Shown: in pieces, positions 24,549 to 33,201 of the stretch
How positions within the stretch are numbered: the stretch's first letter is position 1
Layout of the letters: each line of letters starts with the position of its first letter
DNA from: ANME-2 cluster archaeon
GTDB lineage: Archaea; Halobacteriota; Methanosarcinia; Methanosarcinales; Methanocomedenaceae
Length of the DNA stretch: 35,350 nucleotides
Reading direction: 5' to 3'
Assembly (NCBI GenBank): GCA_014237145.1
Contig: JAAXOC010000086.1
Span: 1 to 35,350, forward strand
Made by a program: the position numbers and the translations under genes
Notes under the pieces: model-generated
Database searches by the model: none
What the model was told of the DNA's origin: nothing
The model's input: the letters and a program-made list of their open reading frames with translations, nothing else

Positions 24549-25831
24549 GTCACCGGCCGTGGTTTGAAGGTTCGTTTGGTCCTGGTCCTGGGTTTTCGTC
24601 CGATCTTCATGCGCTTACCCTTGCGCTCCCGGTCAAGCGTATACTGTTCAAAGGTTGGCAGGACTGCCCTTACCACTGGCAGGTTCAATGAAGTGCTGGA
24701 AATATCCACTATGACCGCATAAGGAATTATGCCGCGCAGCATATCTACAGTTGCCCGGATATCCTTAGCAGGGGTATTGGCGGATTTATCCTCAAGGTCG
24801 GACAAGGTAACTTTCTCAGCAGAATCAATATACCAGTAGCGGTTCAACCGTTTCATGGCATCGTACCCGAAGGTGCGGACCACAGATTCCCTGTCAGTAT
24901 CCTCCCTGGCACCGTGTATCTGCACTACCCTGCTCTGTGCGGCTTCGGTCAGGGCCCTCGACACCGCAATTTCAGGTATAAGGTGTGACCCCGCACCCAT
25001 GACCAGCAGGGCAGGATCTTTCAGGACCGGGTCATCCAGGGCGCAAACAACTGTGTACAGGCCGATATCGTGGGTCAGCAGCCATACTTTTGCTATGACA
25101 CCTGCAGCTTCGAATTTTTTCAACAGGCCGTAGACGACACCATCATCCGGTGTAAGTATGATCTCACGGCCAGGGTTCTTATTGTACTCGGCAATGCTAA
25201 GGGCATCCCGCTCGATCACCTCAAGCAGGCCGTGAAGTATGGTCTCTTCCATAGTATTCCCTGCTGCCAGGCCGTTGGTATTGCTGCGGAACAACTGGTG
25301 TCCCCCGTTTTTTGGGTTATAGGGATGGTATACGGCATTCGACGGTACAAGGATGTTCTCCTCTGTCAGCAGGTCATAGCCCACCATCCATTCCAGCCTG
25401 GTGTTCTTAATAACAGGCTCTGCTGTCAGCAGGTCAAGAGGATTGATGGTGTTAACCTTTTGTGAGAGATTTTCAAAAGAATCGGCAATTTTGGGCTTGA
25501 TATCTTCTTCATCCAGGTCTTTGCCCAGGTCTTTGCTTATACTTGGCTGTTCTGCACAGCAGCGCTCCACACTTTCCATGATGGCTGATATCCTGGCCTG
25601 GGTATCATCGGCACCTTTGCCGCTGTAAATGGAAACGGCACCCTCGGCCGCACTGGGCCGGATGGCAGAAAATACTGGAATTCCTATGCGGTCAAGGTCA
25701 GTGATATCAGCGATCCTGGTAACTCCCACCTTATCCAGTATGCCTGTGATATTTTCCAGGGTTTCCTCAGGACCACATACCCTCTTGGTGCCCTCTTTAT
25801 ACTTTACAGCCGGGTCGATCTCAATGTTCAT
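24545..25831 (-). CDS. ycaO: YcaO-type thioamidation enzyme (methanogenesis marker protein 1)
   Basis: YcaO enzymes phosphorylate a backbone amide with ATP; in methane-metabolising archaea the YcaO/TfuA pair makes thioglycine in McrA. The ATP/Mg motifs are present: ARISAIMESVERCCAE (about 79-94), RSNTNGLAAGNTMEETILHG and LLEVIERDALS (about 180-215). SRALTEAAQSR (about 292-302) is the further conserved helix. The last ~30 residues are very basic (KGKRMKIGRKPRTRTKR and on to PRPVT), which I do not recall from other YcaO proteins of this group. AGG lies seven bases upstream of the ATG at 25831. Confidence 0.92.
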   Translation of the reverse strand: MNIEIDPAVKYKEGTKRVCGPEETLENITGILDKVGVTRIADITDLDRIGIPVFSAIRPSAAEGAVSIYSGKGADDTQARISAIMESVERCCAEQPSISKDLGKDLDEEDIKPKIADSFENLSQKVNTINPLDLLTAEPVIKNTRLEWMVGYDLLTEENILVPSNAVYHPYNPKNGGHQLFRSNTNGLAAGNTMEETILHGLLEVIERDALSIAEYNKNPGREIILTPDDGVVYGLLKKFEAAGVIAKVWLLTHDIGLYTVVCALDDPVLKDPALLVMGAGSHLIPEIAVSRALTEAAQSRVVQIHGAREDTDRESVVRTFGYDAMKRLNRYWYIDSAEKVTLSDLEDKSANTPAKDIRATVDMLRGIIPYAVIVDISSTSLNLPVVRAVLPTFEQYTLDRERKGKRMKIGRKPRTRTKRTFKPRPVT

Positions 25832-25854
25832 ATTTAATCCTGCGTTTTCGTTTG

Positions 25855-25872
25855 TAATGGTTATATATCTTG
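25855..25872. promoter_or_regulatory. shared TATA region between ycaO and the radical SAM gene
   Basis: The 63 bp between the divergent starts at 25831 and 25895 contain one clear AT-rich core (TTATATATCTTG, 25861-25872). It lies about 30 bp from both start codons and reads as a TATA box on either strand. The plus-strand gene lacks a Shine-Dalgarno and is probably leaderless. Confidence 0.4.
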
Positions 25873-25894
25873 TGATGAATATACCTGTCTGTCA

Positions 25895-26653
25895 ATGCTA
25901 AAAACATTCAATTTCGGACATTTTATCCCTATCTCTACTGTGGATTGGCATAGCCGTTCAGTTTCGGTAATATTTTTCAGGGGCTGCCAGTTAAGGTGTC
26001 CCTACTGCCAGAACCACGCCTATATCACAGGAAGTAGTGAGATGGATATTGAAGACATGAAGTCACGGATATCCAAAACAAAACCGTTCATCAGTGCGGT
26101 AGTGTTCAGCGGAGGTGAGCCGACCCTTCAAAAGGATGCGCTGATAGAGCTTGCCGGATTTGCCAGGTCCGGCTCACTAGCTGTGGGACTTGAGACCAAT
26201 GGGTTTGGTGCGGATGTGGTAATGGAAATGCTTGATAAAGATCTGCTTGATAAGGTGTTCCTTGATGTAAAAGCACCACTTGACGACCCTGAGCAATACG
26301 CTATAGTTACCGGGTTAAATGTAGATGCAGGTTCAAAGGCGGCTGAAAACACAGCCATGACCCTGGACAAATGTATCAGGGCAGGAATTGGACTGGAGGT
26401 CAGGACCACAGTATTCAGGGGGCTCGTTGGTGCAGAAGAAGTCAGGAAGATAAGCCAGTACCTGGATGAATGTGACTGCGGTAACCTTACCTATGCAGTC
26501 CAGCAGGGTTTATCCGATAATACCCTGGATATGAAAGATACAGAGAAATTCAGCAGGCAGGAAGTGCTGGATATGGCAACAGCTATCAAAGCTGCCAATC
26601 TCAAAGACATACGGATACGGACTATAGAGAATGGAGAGGAAAGGATAGTATGA
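25895..26653 (+). CDS. radical SAM protein, anaerobic ribonucleotide reductase-activating (NrdG2) type
   Basis: The [4Fe-4S] motif C-x3-C-x2-C is in RGCQLRCPYCQNH (about 29-41), followed by the SAM-binding FSGGEPTLQ (about 70-78) and GLETNGFG (about 96-103). The 252-residue size, the N-terminal FGHFIPISTVDWHSRSVSVI and the absence of extra iron-sulfur domains fit the family annotated as activases of anaerobic ribonucleoside-triphosphate reductase. No reductase gene is in the window, so another glycyl-radical or unrelated target is possible. It overlaps the next gene by 4 bp (ATGA). Confidence 0.8.
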   Translation: MLKTFNFGHFIPISTVDWHSRSVSVIFFRGCQLRCPYCQNHAYITGSSEMDIEDMKSRISKTKPFISAVVFSGGEPTLQKDALIELAGFARSGSLAVGLETNGFGADVVMEMLDKDLLDKVFLDVKAPLDDPEQYAIVTGLNVDAGSKAAENTAMTLDKCIRAGIGLEVRTTVFRGLVGAEEVRKISQYLDECDCGNLTYAVQQGLSDNTLDMKDTEKFSRQEVLDMATAIKAANLKDIRIRTIENGEERIV

Positions 26654-27195
26654 GGATAATTGCTTTTGTGGGTATGCCGGCATCAGGCAAGGGTGAAGTG
26701 GCTGCTGTTGCAAAGGAATTGGGTTATCCGGTAGTGAACATGGGCGATGTGATACGTGAAGAGGTCCACAGGCTTGGTCTTGAACCAACAGACAAGAACC
26801 TGGGCGGCACCGGTACCAGGCTAAGAAAGGAGGAAGGACTATCAGCTATTGCCAGGCGGTGTGTTACGAAATTGCGTGCCTTAAACGGAAGTGCTGCTGT
26901 GGTGGACGGGGTAAGGAACATTGAGGAGGTACACCTTTTCAAGGGGGAGTTCGGGAACGATTTCCTGCTGATAAATGTCGAATCGTCCACAGAGGACAGG
27001 CTTACCAGGATTAGAAAACGGGGCAGGCCTGATGACAGGTTAATGGATAGGGAAAGGCTGCGCATCCGTGATAAAAGAGAACTGGGATGGGGCATGGGAA
27101 AGTCGATCCAAAATGCTGACCTTACCATTGTTAATGATGGCACAGTAGACCAGTTAAGGAAAAAGGTCCAGAAGATCATTGAGGAACAACGATGA
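26650..27195 (+). CDS. UPF0200-family nucleotide kinase-like protein
   Basis: The protein has the P-loop GMPASGKGE (8-16), then NMGDVIREEVHRLGL, a lid-like RKRGRPDD region (about 118-125) and DLTIVNDGTVDQLRKKV at the end. This pattern belongs to UPF0200, an archaeal family related to adenylate and dephospho-CoA kinases whose substrate is not known to me. It is translationally coupled on both sides (ATGA with the radical SAM gene and with the UPF0201 gene). AGGAAAGG precedes the start. Confidence 0.85.
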   Translation: MRIIAFVGMPASGKGEVAAVAKELGYPVVNMGDVIREEVHRLGLEPTDKNLGGTGTRLRKEEGLSAIARRCVTKLRALNGSAAVVDGVRNIEEVHLFKGEFGNDFLLINVESSTEDRLTRIRKRGRPDDRLMDRERLRIRDKRELGWGMGKSIQNADLTIVNDGTVDQLRKKVQKIIEEQR

Positions 27196-27614
27196 TAGCA
27201 GTGGAAGTTTCTGCACACGTCAACCCCACAGAGGACAGGGACAGGGTACAGTCTGCTATAGAGGGAATATTCCCTTATCTGGAGTATGAATTACAGGAGA
27301 AAGAAGGTTTTACTGCCAGATTGGTTGGTACGGGTGGCAGGGATTCGCTGGAACTGCTCCATGGACTGCTCAGGAGCCGTAAGATACTGGATACGGGGCG
27401 CAGGAATATACATATTGAAGGGCTTACTGTGACATTTATCCTGAACAAACAGGCTGCTACTATGGGCAAGGTCAGTTTCCCGGCAGGTGATGAGCCGCTG
27501 GGAAGTATCTGGGTGGAGATTGTTGCGCAGGATGCCGATGAGGCCGGGAGGGTGGTGGACTGGCTTGCACCGCCGACAGAGAACGGGCATCCCCAATTCG
27601 AGATAGAATTGTAG
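27192..27614 (+). CDS. UPF0201-family protein
   Basis: This 140-residue protein opens VEVSAHVNPTEDRDRVQSAI and continues with the conserved RSRKILDTGRRN (about 60-71), FILNKQAATMGKVSF (about 80-94) and PLGSIWVEI. These are signatures of UPF0201 (COG1931), an archaea-only family without a known function. It follows the UPF0200 kinase with an ATGA overlap, an arrangement common in archaea. GAGGAA lies upstream of the ATG. Confidence 0.88.
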   Translation: MIAVEVSAHVNPTEDRDRVQSAIEGIFPYLEYELQEKEGFTARLVGTGGRDSLELLHGLLRSRKILDTGRRNIHIEGLTVTFILNKQAATMGKVSFPAGDEPLGSIWVEIVAQDADEAGRVVDWLAPPTENGHPQFEIEL

Positions 27615-27653
27615 GCAACATTTTTATGTGCGGGTTACCTGATTATATTCAGG

Positions 27654-28076
27654 ATGAAGGATACTGATATAAAAAAGAGCATTAAATACCGAAGCAAGAT
27701 CCAGCGTCTGACCCGTTTGTTCAACAGCAGGAAAGCCGAACTTGCTGCCGGATACCAGGGTTACCATGAACTGTCAGGGTTTATTGACCAATGCCAGCGA
27801 TGGGGTATCACGGACCGGGGACAGGAGAAGTCCCTTGACGACTGGATCGACCTGCTTGAGCGCTGGCCTTTTGTGGGGGGTGCTCCTACCGGAACGCTGG
27901 CCCATCACCAGAGGCAGAAGACCATGGCAAGGGAACAATACAAATGTACCATGTGCGGCCGCCCGGCAGAGGAAGTGCACCATAAGGTCCCAAGGTCAAA
28001 AGGTGGTAAGAACGATTCCGGTAATCTTGTTGTACTGTGCAGGGAGTGCCATGAAATGCTGCACAGGAAAAGGTAA
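27654..28076 (+). CDS. HNH endonuclease-domain protein
   Basis: The C-terminal half is an HNH domain: Cys98/Cys101 (CTMC), His109-His110 (EVHHKVPRSKGGKN), Asn124 in DSGNLVVLC, and Cys129/Cys132-His133 (CRECH). The N-terminal ~90 residues are helical and basic, with a repeated Tyr/Trp pattern, and may bind DNA. The protein stands alone, with no intron, toxin or phage genes around it, and its gene has a short leader without a Shine-Dalgarno. A DNA repair or processing role is as likely as a mobile one. Confidence 0.85.
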   Translation: MKDTDIKKSIKYRSKIQRLTRLFNSRKAELAAGYQGYHELSGFIDQCQRWGITDRGQEKSLDDWIDLLERWPFVGGAPTGTLAHHQRQKTMAREQYKCTMCGRPAEEVHHKVPRSKGGKNDSGNLVVLCRECHEMLHRKR

Positions 28077-28214
28077 GTTGTGAAGACGTTTTTATAGTAT
28101 TATTTTTCCCCATCAAGGGCAGAATTTTGGTTACTGCATCCCTGTAAAAGATTATATATGGTTACGATAAGTTTATTGCAGTAGTATAAAAACGAGTAAA
28201 CAGGAGTGAGCACA

Positions 28215-29405
28215 TTGAAATGGTCTATTCAGATTGGCAGGATACTGGGAATACCCATAAAATTACACATAACATTTTTAATAATTCTCTTTCTATTCAT
28301 TTATTACTTTGCTGCGATCAGTTTCAAAGTCGGTGGGTTGGTACTGGGATTTAACGCACTTGATACCTCCTTTGACCTGAAACTGTTATACAGTACCATA
28401 GCATCCATCCTGTTTTTTTCCACCATCCTTTTACATGAACTAAGCCACTCATATATTGCCAGGTCAAATGGCATAAATATCCAGAGTATCACTCTTTACA
28501 TATTTGGCGGCGTGGCCCAGATGGAAGAGATTCCCCGCAACCCAAAAATAGAATTGAAAATGACAGCAGCAGGTCCGGGAATAAGTCTGTTCATCGGAAT
28601 TTTGACCTATATTCTATATGATTTTTTCGGTCCTGTTCACCTGGAAGGAGCAAACTTCTATTTTGGTGAAATAAGCCCGAATGTTATACAAATGGACCCC
28701 ATGAACGCACTGTTGATAACCCTGGGGATAATCTCCTTTTATAATATTTTTCTTGGTATATTCAACCTGCTCCCGGCTTTTCCCATGGACGGGGGCCGGA
28801 TACTAAGGGCTTTTTTAGCCATGTGGCTGCCGTATTTGGAGGCCACAAAGACAGCGGTGGCAATAGGAAAAACCTTTGCACTGCTTATGGGACTGATAGG
28901 TCTGTTGCCGCCTGTCAATCCATTTCTGGTACTTATAGCATTTTTCGTATACTTCGGTGCACAGGGTGAGGAGCGGGAGACGTACTTTGCGGTCAGCCTG
29001 GAAGGTATCAAGGTAAGTGATGTCATGACCCCGACACCCAATCTGGTCTATATACCTCCTGACTGTACCATATCCCAGCTTGTGGAAGTGATGTTCAGGT
29101 TCAAGCATATGGGTTATCCTGTCCAGGAAGACTTGTCAGGTCCACCGCTTGGAATAATAACTTTCCATGATGTCCGGAAAGTCCGGGAAGAACTGCATGA
29201 TACGGTCAAAGTAAAGGAAGTAATGTCTAAGGATATCATATCTGTAGAACCTGGTATTAATGCATACCATGCCTTGCAGATAATCGCCAAGAATCAAATC
29301 GGCAGACTCCTTGTGATACAGGACAACAAGATAAAAGGAATAATAACCATGAAGGACATTATGAGGAAAATGGAGTTCATGAATATGTATCCAAATTCAC
29401 AATGA
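28215..29405 (+). CDS. site-2 protease family zinc metalloprotease with two CBS domains
   Basis: This is an intramembrane metalloprotease of the SpoIVFB/S2P group. The zinc motif HELSH is at residues 74-78 in membrane helix 2, and the second motif LLPAFPMDGGR (about 185-195) brings the Asp ligand. About six hydrophobic helices span residues 15-250, followed by two CBS domains (about 265-325 and 333-388) that usually bind adenosyl nucleotides. The TTG at 28215 has GGAG eight bases upstream and gives the usual start (KWSIQIGRILGIPIKLH); a GTG at 28206 is open but lacks a site. Its substrate is unknown. Confidence 0.9.
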   Translation: MKWSIQIGRILGIPIKLHITFLIILFLFIYYFAAISFKVGGLVLGFNALDTSFDLKLLYSTIASILFFSTILLHELSHSYIARSNGINIQSITLYIFGGVAQMEEIPRNPKIELKMTAAGPGISLFIGILTYILYDFFGPVHLEGANFYFGEISPNVIQMDPMNALLITLGIISFYNIFLGIFNLLPAFPMDGGRILRAFLAMWLPYLEATKTAVAIGKTFALLMGLIGLLPPVNPFLVLIAFFVYFGAQGEERETYFAVSLEGIKVSDVMTPTPNLVYIPPDCTISQLVEVMFRFKHMGYPVQEDLSGPPLGIITFHDVRKVREELHDTVKVKEVMSKDIISVEPGINAYHALQIIAKNQIGRLLVIQDNKIKGIITMKDIMRKMEFMNMYPNSQ

Positions 29406-29431
29406 CCAACAAAGTGTTAAGGTGTTATCAT

Positions 29432-29845
29432 ATGGATGATTGTATTTTTTGCAGGATAATAAAAGGTGAGATTCCCAATTACACTATTTACCAGGATAAG
29501 AAGACACTGGCATTTCTTGACATTAACCCCAACACCCGGGGCCATACACTTGTAATACCAAAGAAACATGCCAGGAATATTATCGATATGGAAGATACGG
29601 ACGTAGAGGCACTATTCAGGACTGTGAAGAAAGTGGTGAGCAGTATGAAGGTCTCATTAGACCTTGATGGATTGAACCTTGTTGTAAACCAGGGTGAGGT
29701 GGCCGGACAGGTTATCCACCATTTCCACTGCCACATCATACCCCGTTATGTTGACGATGGTATAAAATATTCATCAAAAGGTTATAGCACGTCCACGGAA
29801 GAACTTGAAGAACTTGCAGGAAAAATATCAGTTAACATTAAATAA
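29432..29845 (+). CDS. HIT-family nucleotide hydrolase
   Basis: The catalytic triad motif HFHCHII (His97, His99, His101) lies in HHFHCHIIPRY, and the N-terminal CIFCRIIKGEIP carries the zinc Cys pair of HINT/FHIT-like proteins. HIT proteins hydrolyse nucleoside phosphoramidates, dinucleotides or adenylates. I chose the ATG at 29432, with AAGGTG about seven bases upstream. An in-frame ATG at 29402 overlaps the protease stop but adds ten residues not typical of the family. Confidence 0.92.
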   Translation: MDDCIFCRIIKGEIPNYTIYQDKKTLAFLDINPNTRGHTLVIPKKHARNIIDMEDTDVEALFRTVKKVVSSMKVSLDLDGLNLVVNQGEVAGQVIHHFHCHIIPRYVDDGIKYSSKGYSTSTEELEELAGKISVNIK

Positions 29846-29917
29846 CGGTTCATAGCTATTGATTTTTTTACAGTCAAACGTTGCGATGGCACACTCAACC
29901 GCAGCAGAGTATAACAA

Positions 29918-29950
29918 TTAATATAAACTATAAATTATAAACTATAAACT
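29918..29950 (+). promoter_or_regulatory. TATA-like tandem heptamers before the lipoprotein gene
   Basis: The 30 bp before the start codon are almost only A and T and contain TATAAACTATAAAT and TATAAACTATAAACT, i.e. a heptamer of the form ATAAACT repeated about four times. Several overlapping TATA boxes are possible. There is no Shine-Dalgarno, so a leaderless transcript is likely. Confidence 0.45.
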
Positions 29951-30487
29951 ATGACTCCAAAATTCTTACTAATTACAGCATTTTTGGTAATGGTAATTCT
30001 TTTAATTAGCGGATGTGTCAATGAAGAGAAAAAAGACGAACACGGTTTGACAATAATAGAAAACGTTGAATTTTCAGAAGATGAAAAAGCCAAACTATCG
30101 AGTTTGATAGAGAATATCCCGGAAGAAGTTAAGCAGGAATTCAATATTAAATATGAAGCATGGAAAGAAACTTTGGATAACCCGAATCTACGCATTCACA
30201 GTAACCCAGGAATGTTTACTCAATCCAGGCAATATGAGGAATTTCTGAGCTTCTGTAAGGAACAGGATAAAACGATATGGCCTCTCTTATTCCAAAAGTA
30301 TGAGCGAGGAGACGAACTTGTTGGAAGGACTCTCGTAAATTTAACATATAATGAATATGGTTCCTTACTGGATGAAATAAGGCAGGAAAGCGCCAAGGAG
30401 CGGTACACTGCTGAAGGTACATACATAGCCCCATCAGAGGACGCTATTAGAATGAAGTACATCAAGAAACTATTGGCATTGATATGA
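29951..30487 (+). CDS. secreted lipoprotein of unknown function
   Basis: The N-terminus is a lipoprotein signal: hydrophobic ITAFLVMVILL followed by the lipobox LISGC (Cys22). The mature part is 156 residues, charged and mainly helical (ENVEFSEDEKAKLSSLIENI, SAKERYTAEGTYIAPSEDAI), without recognisable catalytic motifs. It is a single-gene unit with its own promoter and a possible terminator after it. I do not recognise the family. Confidence 0.7.
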   Translation: MTPKFLLITAFLVMVILLISGCVNEEKKDEHGLTIIENVEFSEDEKAKLSSLIENIPEEVKQEFNIKYEAWKETLDNPNLRIHSNPGMFTQSRQYEEFLSFCKEQDKTIWPLLFQKYERGDELVGRTLVNLTYNEYGSLLDEIRQESAKERYTAEGTYIAPSEDAIRMKYIKKLLALI

Positions 30488-30497
30488 TCACAAAAAC

Positions 30498-30530
30498 TGG
30501 GAGGAAGCTATCCTCTCTCTTTTATTTTTA
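30498..30530 (+). terminator. possible hairpin terminator after the lipoprotein gene
   Basis: GGAGGA and TCCTCT (with one G-T pair) can form a short stem around AGCTA, followed by a T-rich run (CTCTTTTATTTTT). It lies about 12 bp after the stop codon. The stem is short, and the T-run alone may be enough in archaea. The rest of 30531-30777 shows no gene. Confidence 0.35.
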
Positions 30531-30777
30531 AAAAACCAAACTATAAATGACAACTCCAAAATTATCCTGACGATATCCATTTTGAGTTTAATTCGATTAT
30601 CTTTTGGATATCGCTCCTTCCATAAATAATACATAGAAGTTCTAAACAAAATGATTTGCATATTGTTGAATTCTATACCCATATACTTCCAGATTCAATT
30701 GTAAATATATGAAAATGGTAAATAATACAATCGTAATATGACCTTGCAGTAAGCACAATGGCAACTTTCTAATATAA

Positions 30778-31869
30778 TCAGTGGTCTAAATACTGATCCC
30801 TGAACTCAGCGAATCTATCCTCTGATATAGCTGTCCTGGCCCCGGTCATAAGGTCCTGCAGGAAGTGCACATTGTGTATCGATGCCAGTCGCATAGCAAG
30901 CATTTCCGATTCCTTGAACAGGTGGTAGATATACGACCTTGAAAAGTGCCTGCATGTGTAGCATTTGCATTCATCGTCTATGGGCCTGAAGTCATCCACA
31001 AGCGCTGCTCGCCGAAGGTCTATCTGCCCGTGCCTGGTCATGGCACTCTGGTGCCGGGCATTGCGTGTTGGAAAGGCACTATCAAATATATCCACGCCAA
31101 GGTATATGGAATCCAGCAGCTCTACAGGCGAGCCCACACCCATTAAGTACCTGGGCTTATCCTCTGGTATCATTGGTAAGTTCAACCTGATGGTTTCATG
31201 CATGACCTCTTTTGGTTCACCTATACTCAGTCCCCCAATCCCGTAACCATCGAAATCCATCCCAACCAGGCGCTCAGCACATTCCTCCCTCATATCCGGC
31301 AGGGTCCCGCCCTGAAGTATGGCAAATACCAGCTGCTCATCATTACATCTTGAATCAAGACTTCGCTGTGCCCAGTTCACTGTCCGGCAGACCGATTCCC
31401 GTATCTCATCACGGTTGCTGCCCCAGGGTGGGCAGTCGTCCAGCACCATAGCCACATCAGAACCCAGGGCACCCTGTATCTCCATGCACAGTTCTGGTGT
31501 GTACATGTATCGCTTTCCGTCCCTGGAATTCATATAATTGATACCCTGGTTGTTCAATTTGAACTTGAACTCCTTACGCAATATCTGGAATCCACCGCTG
31601 TCAGTGAAGATGGCACCGTCCCACCCCATGAACCTGTGCAGTCCACCCGCATTTTGTATCAGCTCATGACCAGGCCCCAGGTGCAGGTGGAAGGCATTAC
31701 TGATAATGGCCTGGGTACCCGTATCCCTTAGTTCGGTTGGGGTCAGCGTTTTGACAGTTGCCTTGGTTGCCACTGGCATGAAAGCGGGGGTATCCACAAC
31801 CTGGTGGGCGGTTGTAAGTCTTCCCTGCCTGGCACCGGACACGGTATCCTGGTGAACTACCTCAAACAT
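30778..31869 (-). CDS. tgt: queuine tRNA-ribosyltransferase, bacterial type
   Basis: Tgt swaps guanine 34 of GUN-anticodon tRNAs for preQ1 (bacteria) or queuine. The 363-residue protein has FTDSGGFQ (88-95, Asp90 base-binding), LDDCPP (143-148), LQGG (185-188), GIGGLSIGE (210-218), VDIFDSAFPTRNAR (259-272, containing the nucleophile Asp) and the zinc site Cys301, Cys303, Cys306 and His332. Archaeal archaeosine enzymes are longer, with a C-terminal PUA part; this one has the bacterial length. Cys146 in DDC equals the preQ1-pocket Cys of bacterial enzymes, as I recall. The start overlaps the queA stop by 8 bp. Confidence 0.92.
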   Translation of the reverse strand: MFEVVHQDTVSGARQGRLTTAHQVVDTPAFMPVATKATVKTLTPTELRDTGTQAIISNAFHLHLGPGHELIQNAGGLHRFMGWDGAIFTDSGGFQILRKEFKFKLNNQGINYMNSRDGKRYMYTPELCMEIQGALGSDVAMVLDDCPPWGSNRDEIRESVCRTVNWAQRSLDSRCNDEQLVFAILQGGTLPDMREECAERLVGMDFDGYGIGGLSIGEPKEVMHETIRLNLPMIPEDKPRYLMGVGSPVELLDSIYLGVDIFDSAFPTRNARHQSAMTRHGQIDLRRAALVDDFRPIDDECKCYTCRHFSRSYIYHLFKESEMLAMRLASIHNVHFLQDLMTGARTAISEDRFAEFRDQYLDH

Positions 31870-32941
31870 GTTTTCCCTCGTTATTGTTCAATATAAACAT
31901 AGCATCACCAAAACTGTAGAACCTGTATCCGGTATCGATGGCCTCCATGTATGCGTTCATAATTGTCTCCTTGCCTGCATAGGCACTGACAAGCATCAAT
32001 AGTGTGGACTTTGGCAGGTGGAAATTTGTGATAAGACCGGACATGGGTGTTTTAAATTTATAAGGAGGATAGATAAAAGAGTTGCTCCACCCCTCTGATG
32101 GCAATATACTTCCATCCTCCCATGCTGCACTTTCAAGGGAGCGCACCGAAGTCGTGCCTACAACAATAATTCTTCCTTCCCGCAATATGGTTCCATTGAT
32201 GGCATCGGCGGCAGCCCGGTCTATGATATAGTACTCGGACTCCATGATGTGTTCTTCCACATCCTCACAACGTACAGGCATGAACGTACCCACACCCACA
32301 TGCAGGGTGATGAAGACCAGCCTGACTCCCATCTCTTTGAGTCGGGACAATATCCCGGATGTGAAGTGCAGCCCTGCAGTGGGTGCGGCTATGGAACCCT
32401 CATGCCTGGAATATATTGTCTGGTACCGCTCATTATCGTCAAGTTGCTCTTTGATATAAGGTGGAACTGGCATGGCACCTATATTCTGCAGGTGAAATTC
32501 AAATGCACCATTGCACTGGAACTTAATATTGTAACGGTGCCCGGTATGTGTGTCTATCCGCTCAATTACCGTGCCCTTTACCGTGCCATCTGCTATGTCC
32601 TTTGCCGTGCCGGTAACGGCGCTGTTAAATTGAATATCGCTGCCTGGCTTTATTTTACCTCTGACCAGGCATTCATAATATTTATCTTCCAGGCGCCTGA
32701 CCAGCAGCACCTCGATTTTACCGCCAGTATCCTTGGTCCCATAGATCCTGGCAGGTATCACCCTGCTGTTGTTCATTACCAGCAGGTCGCCCGGACGTAG
32801 GAGCCGGGGAAGGTTGCTGAATTTCATGTGTTCTATGTCCTTTCCATCCAGTATCATCAACCTTGATGAATCCCTTGGTTCGACCGGGTGCTGGGCGATC
32901 ATCTCCTTTGGCAGCTGGTAATCAAAATCAGAGAGTTTCAT
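31862..32941 (-). CDS. queA: S-adenosylmethionine:tRNA ribosyltransferase-isomerase
   Basis: QueA transfers the ribosyl part of SAM to preQ1-tRNA, giving epoxyqueuosine. The protein opens MKLSDFDYQLPKEMIAQHPVEPRDSSRLM and contains VMNNSRVIPARI (about 53-64), SIAAPTAGLHFT (about 178-190), FITLHVGVGTFMPV and the C-terminal YRFYSFGDAMFI (about 337-348), all QueA signatures. The frame is open to 33037, but the ATG at 32941 has GGGGA five bases upstream and gives the family start at 359 residues. A TATA-like AAAATATATA at 33071-33080 implies a leader of about 100 bases. QueA is a bacterial enzyme, rare in archaea. Confidence 0.93.
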   Translation of the reverse strand: MKLSDFDYQLPKEMIAQHPVEPRDSSRLMILDGKDIEHMKFSNLPRLLRPGDLLVMNNSRVIPARIYGTKDTGGKIEVLLVRRLEDKYYECLVRGKIKPGSDIQFNSAVTGTAKDIADGTVKGTVIERIDTHTGHRYNIKFQCNGAFEFHLQNIGAMPVPPYIKEQLDDNERYQTIYSRHEGSIAAPTAGLHFTSGILSRLKEMGVRLVFITLHVGVGTFMPVRCEDVEEHIMESEYYIIDRAAADAINGTILREGRIIVVGTTSVRSLESAAWEDGSILPSEGWSNSFIYPPYKFKTPMSGLITNFHLPKSTLLMLVSAYAGKETIMNAYMEAIDTGYRFYSFGDAMFILNNNEGKHV

Positions 32942-33070
32942 TGCAGTCCCCGAATAGAACATAATATGTTTTAACCTTTCTGCGCCAGGAGCCTTGCAAG
33001 TTAATCCAATTAAGGGGAGCATTTTCTTGTCAATCAAATTGTCCTATGTGGCTTAAAACACCACATGAAT

Positions 33071-33080
33071 TATATATTTT
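33071..33080 (-). promoter_or_regulatory. TATA-like element of the queA-tgt operon
   Basis: The minus strand reads AAAATATATA between the sarcinarray-type gene and queA. With normal spacing, transcription would start near 33046-33050, about 105 bases before the queA ATG. I looked at this leader for a preQ1 riboswitch-like pattern and saw none I could defend. Confidence 0.35.
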
Positions 33081-33201
33081 AACTGCTATGCCCGCCGCCG
33101 GCAGTACTCAACGCACCCCCAATCCCCTGCCCAAAGTTCTTTGTGTTTCCTCTGCACCCGGTCCGCATAGCATCGGCAGGGCACCCAAAATCACTATTGG
33201 T

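Noticed and set aside
27654-28076. HNH protein as part of a group II intron, homing element or toxin system
   Set aside because: No intron ribozyme, reverse transcriptase, antitoxin or immunity gene is next to it; it stands between ordinary archaeal genes.
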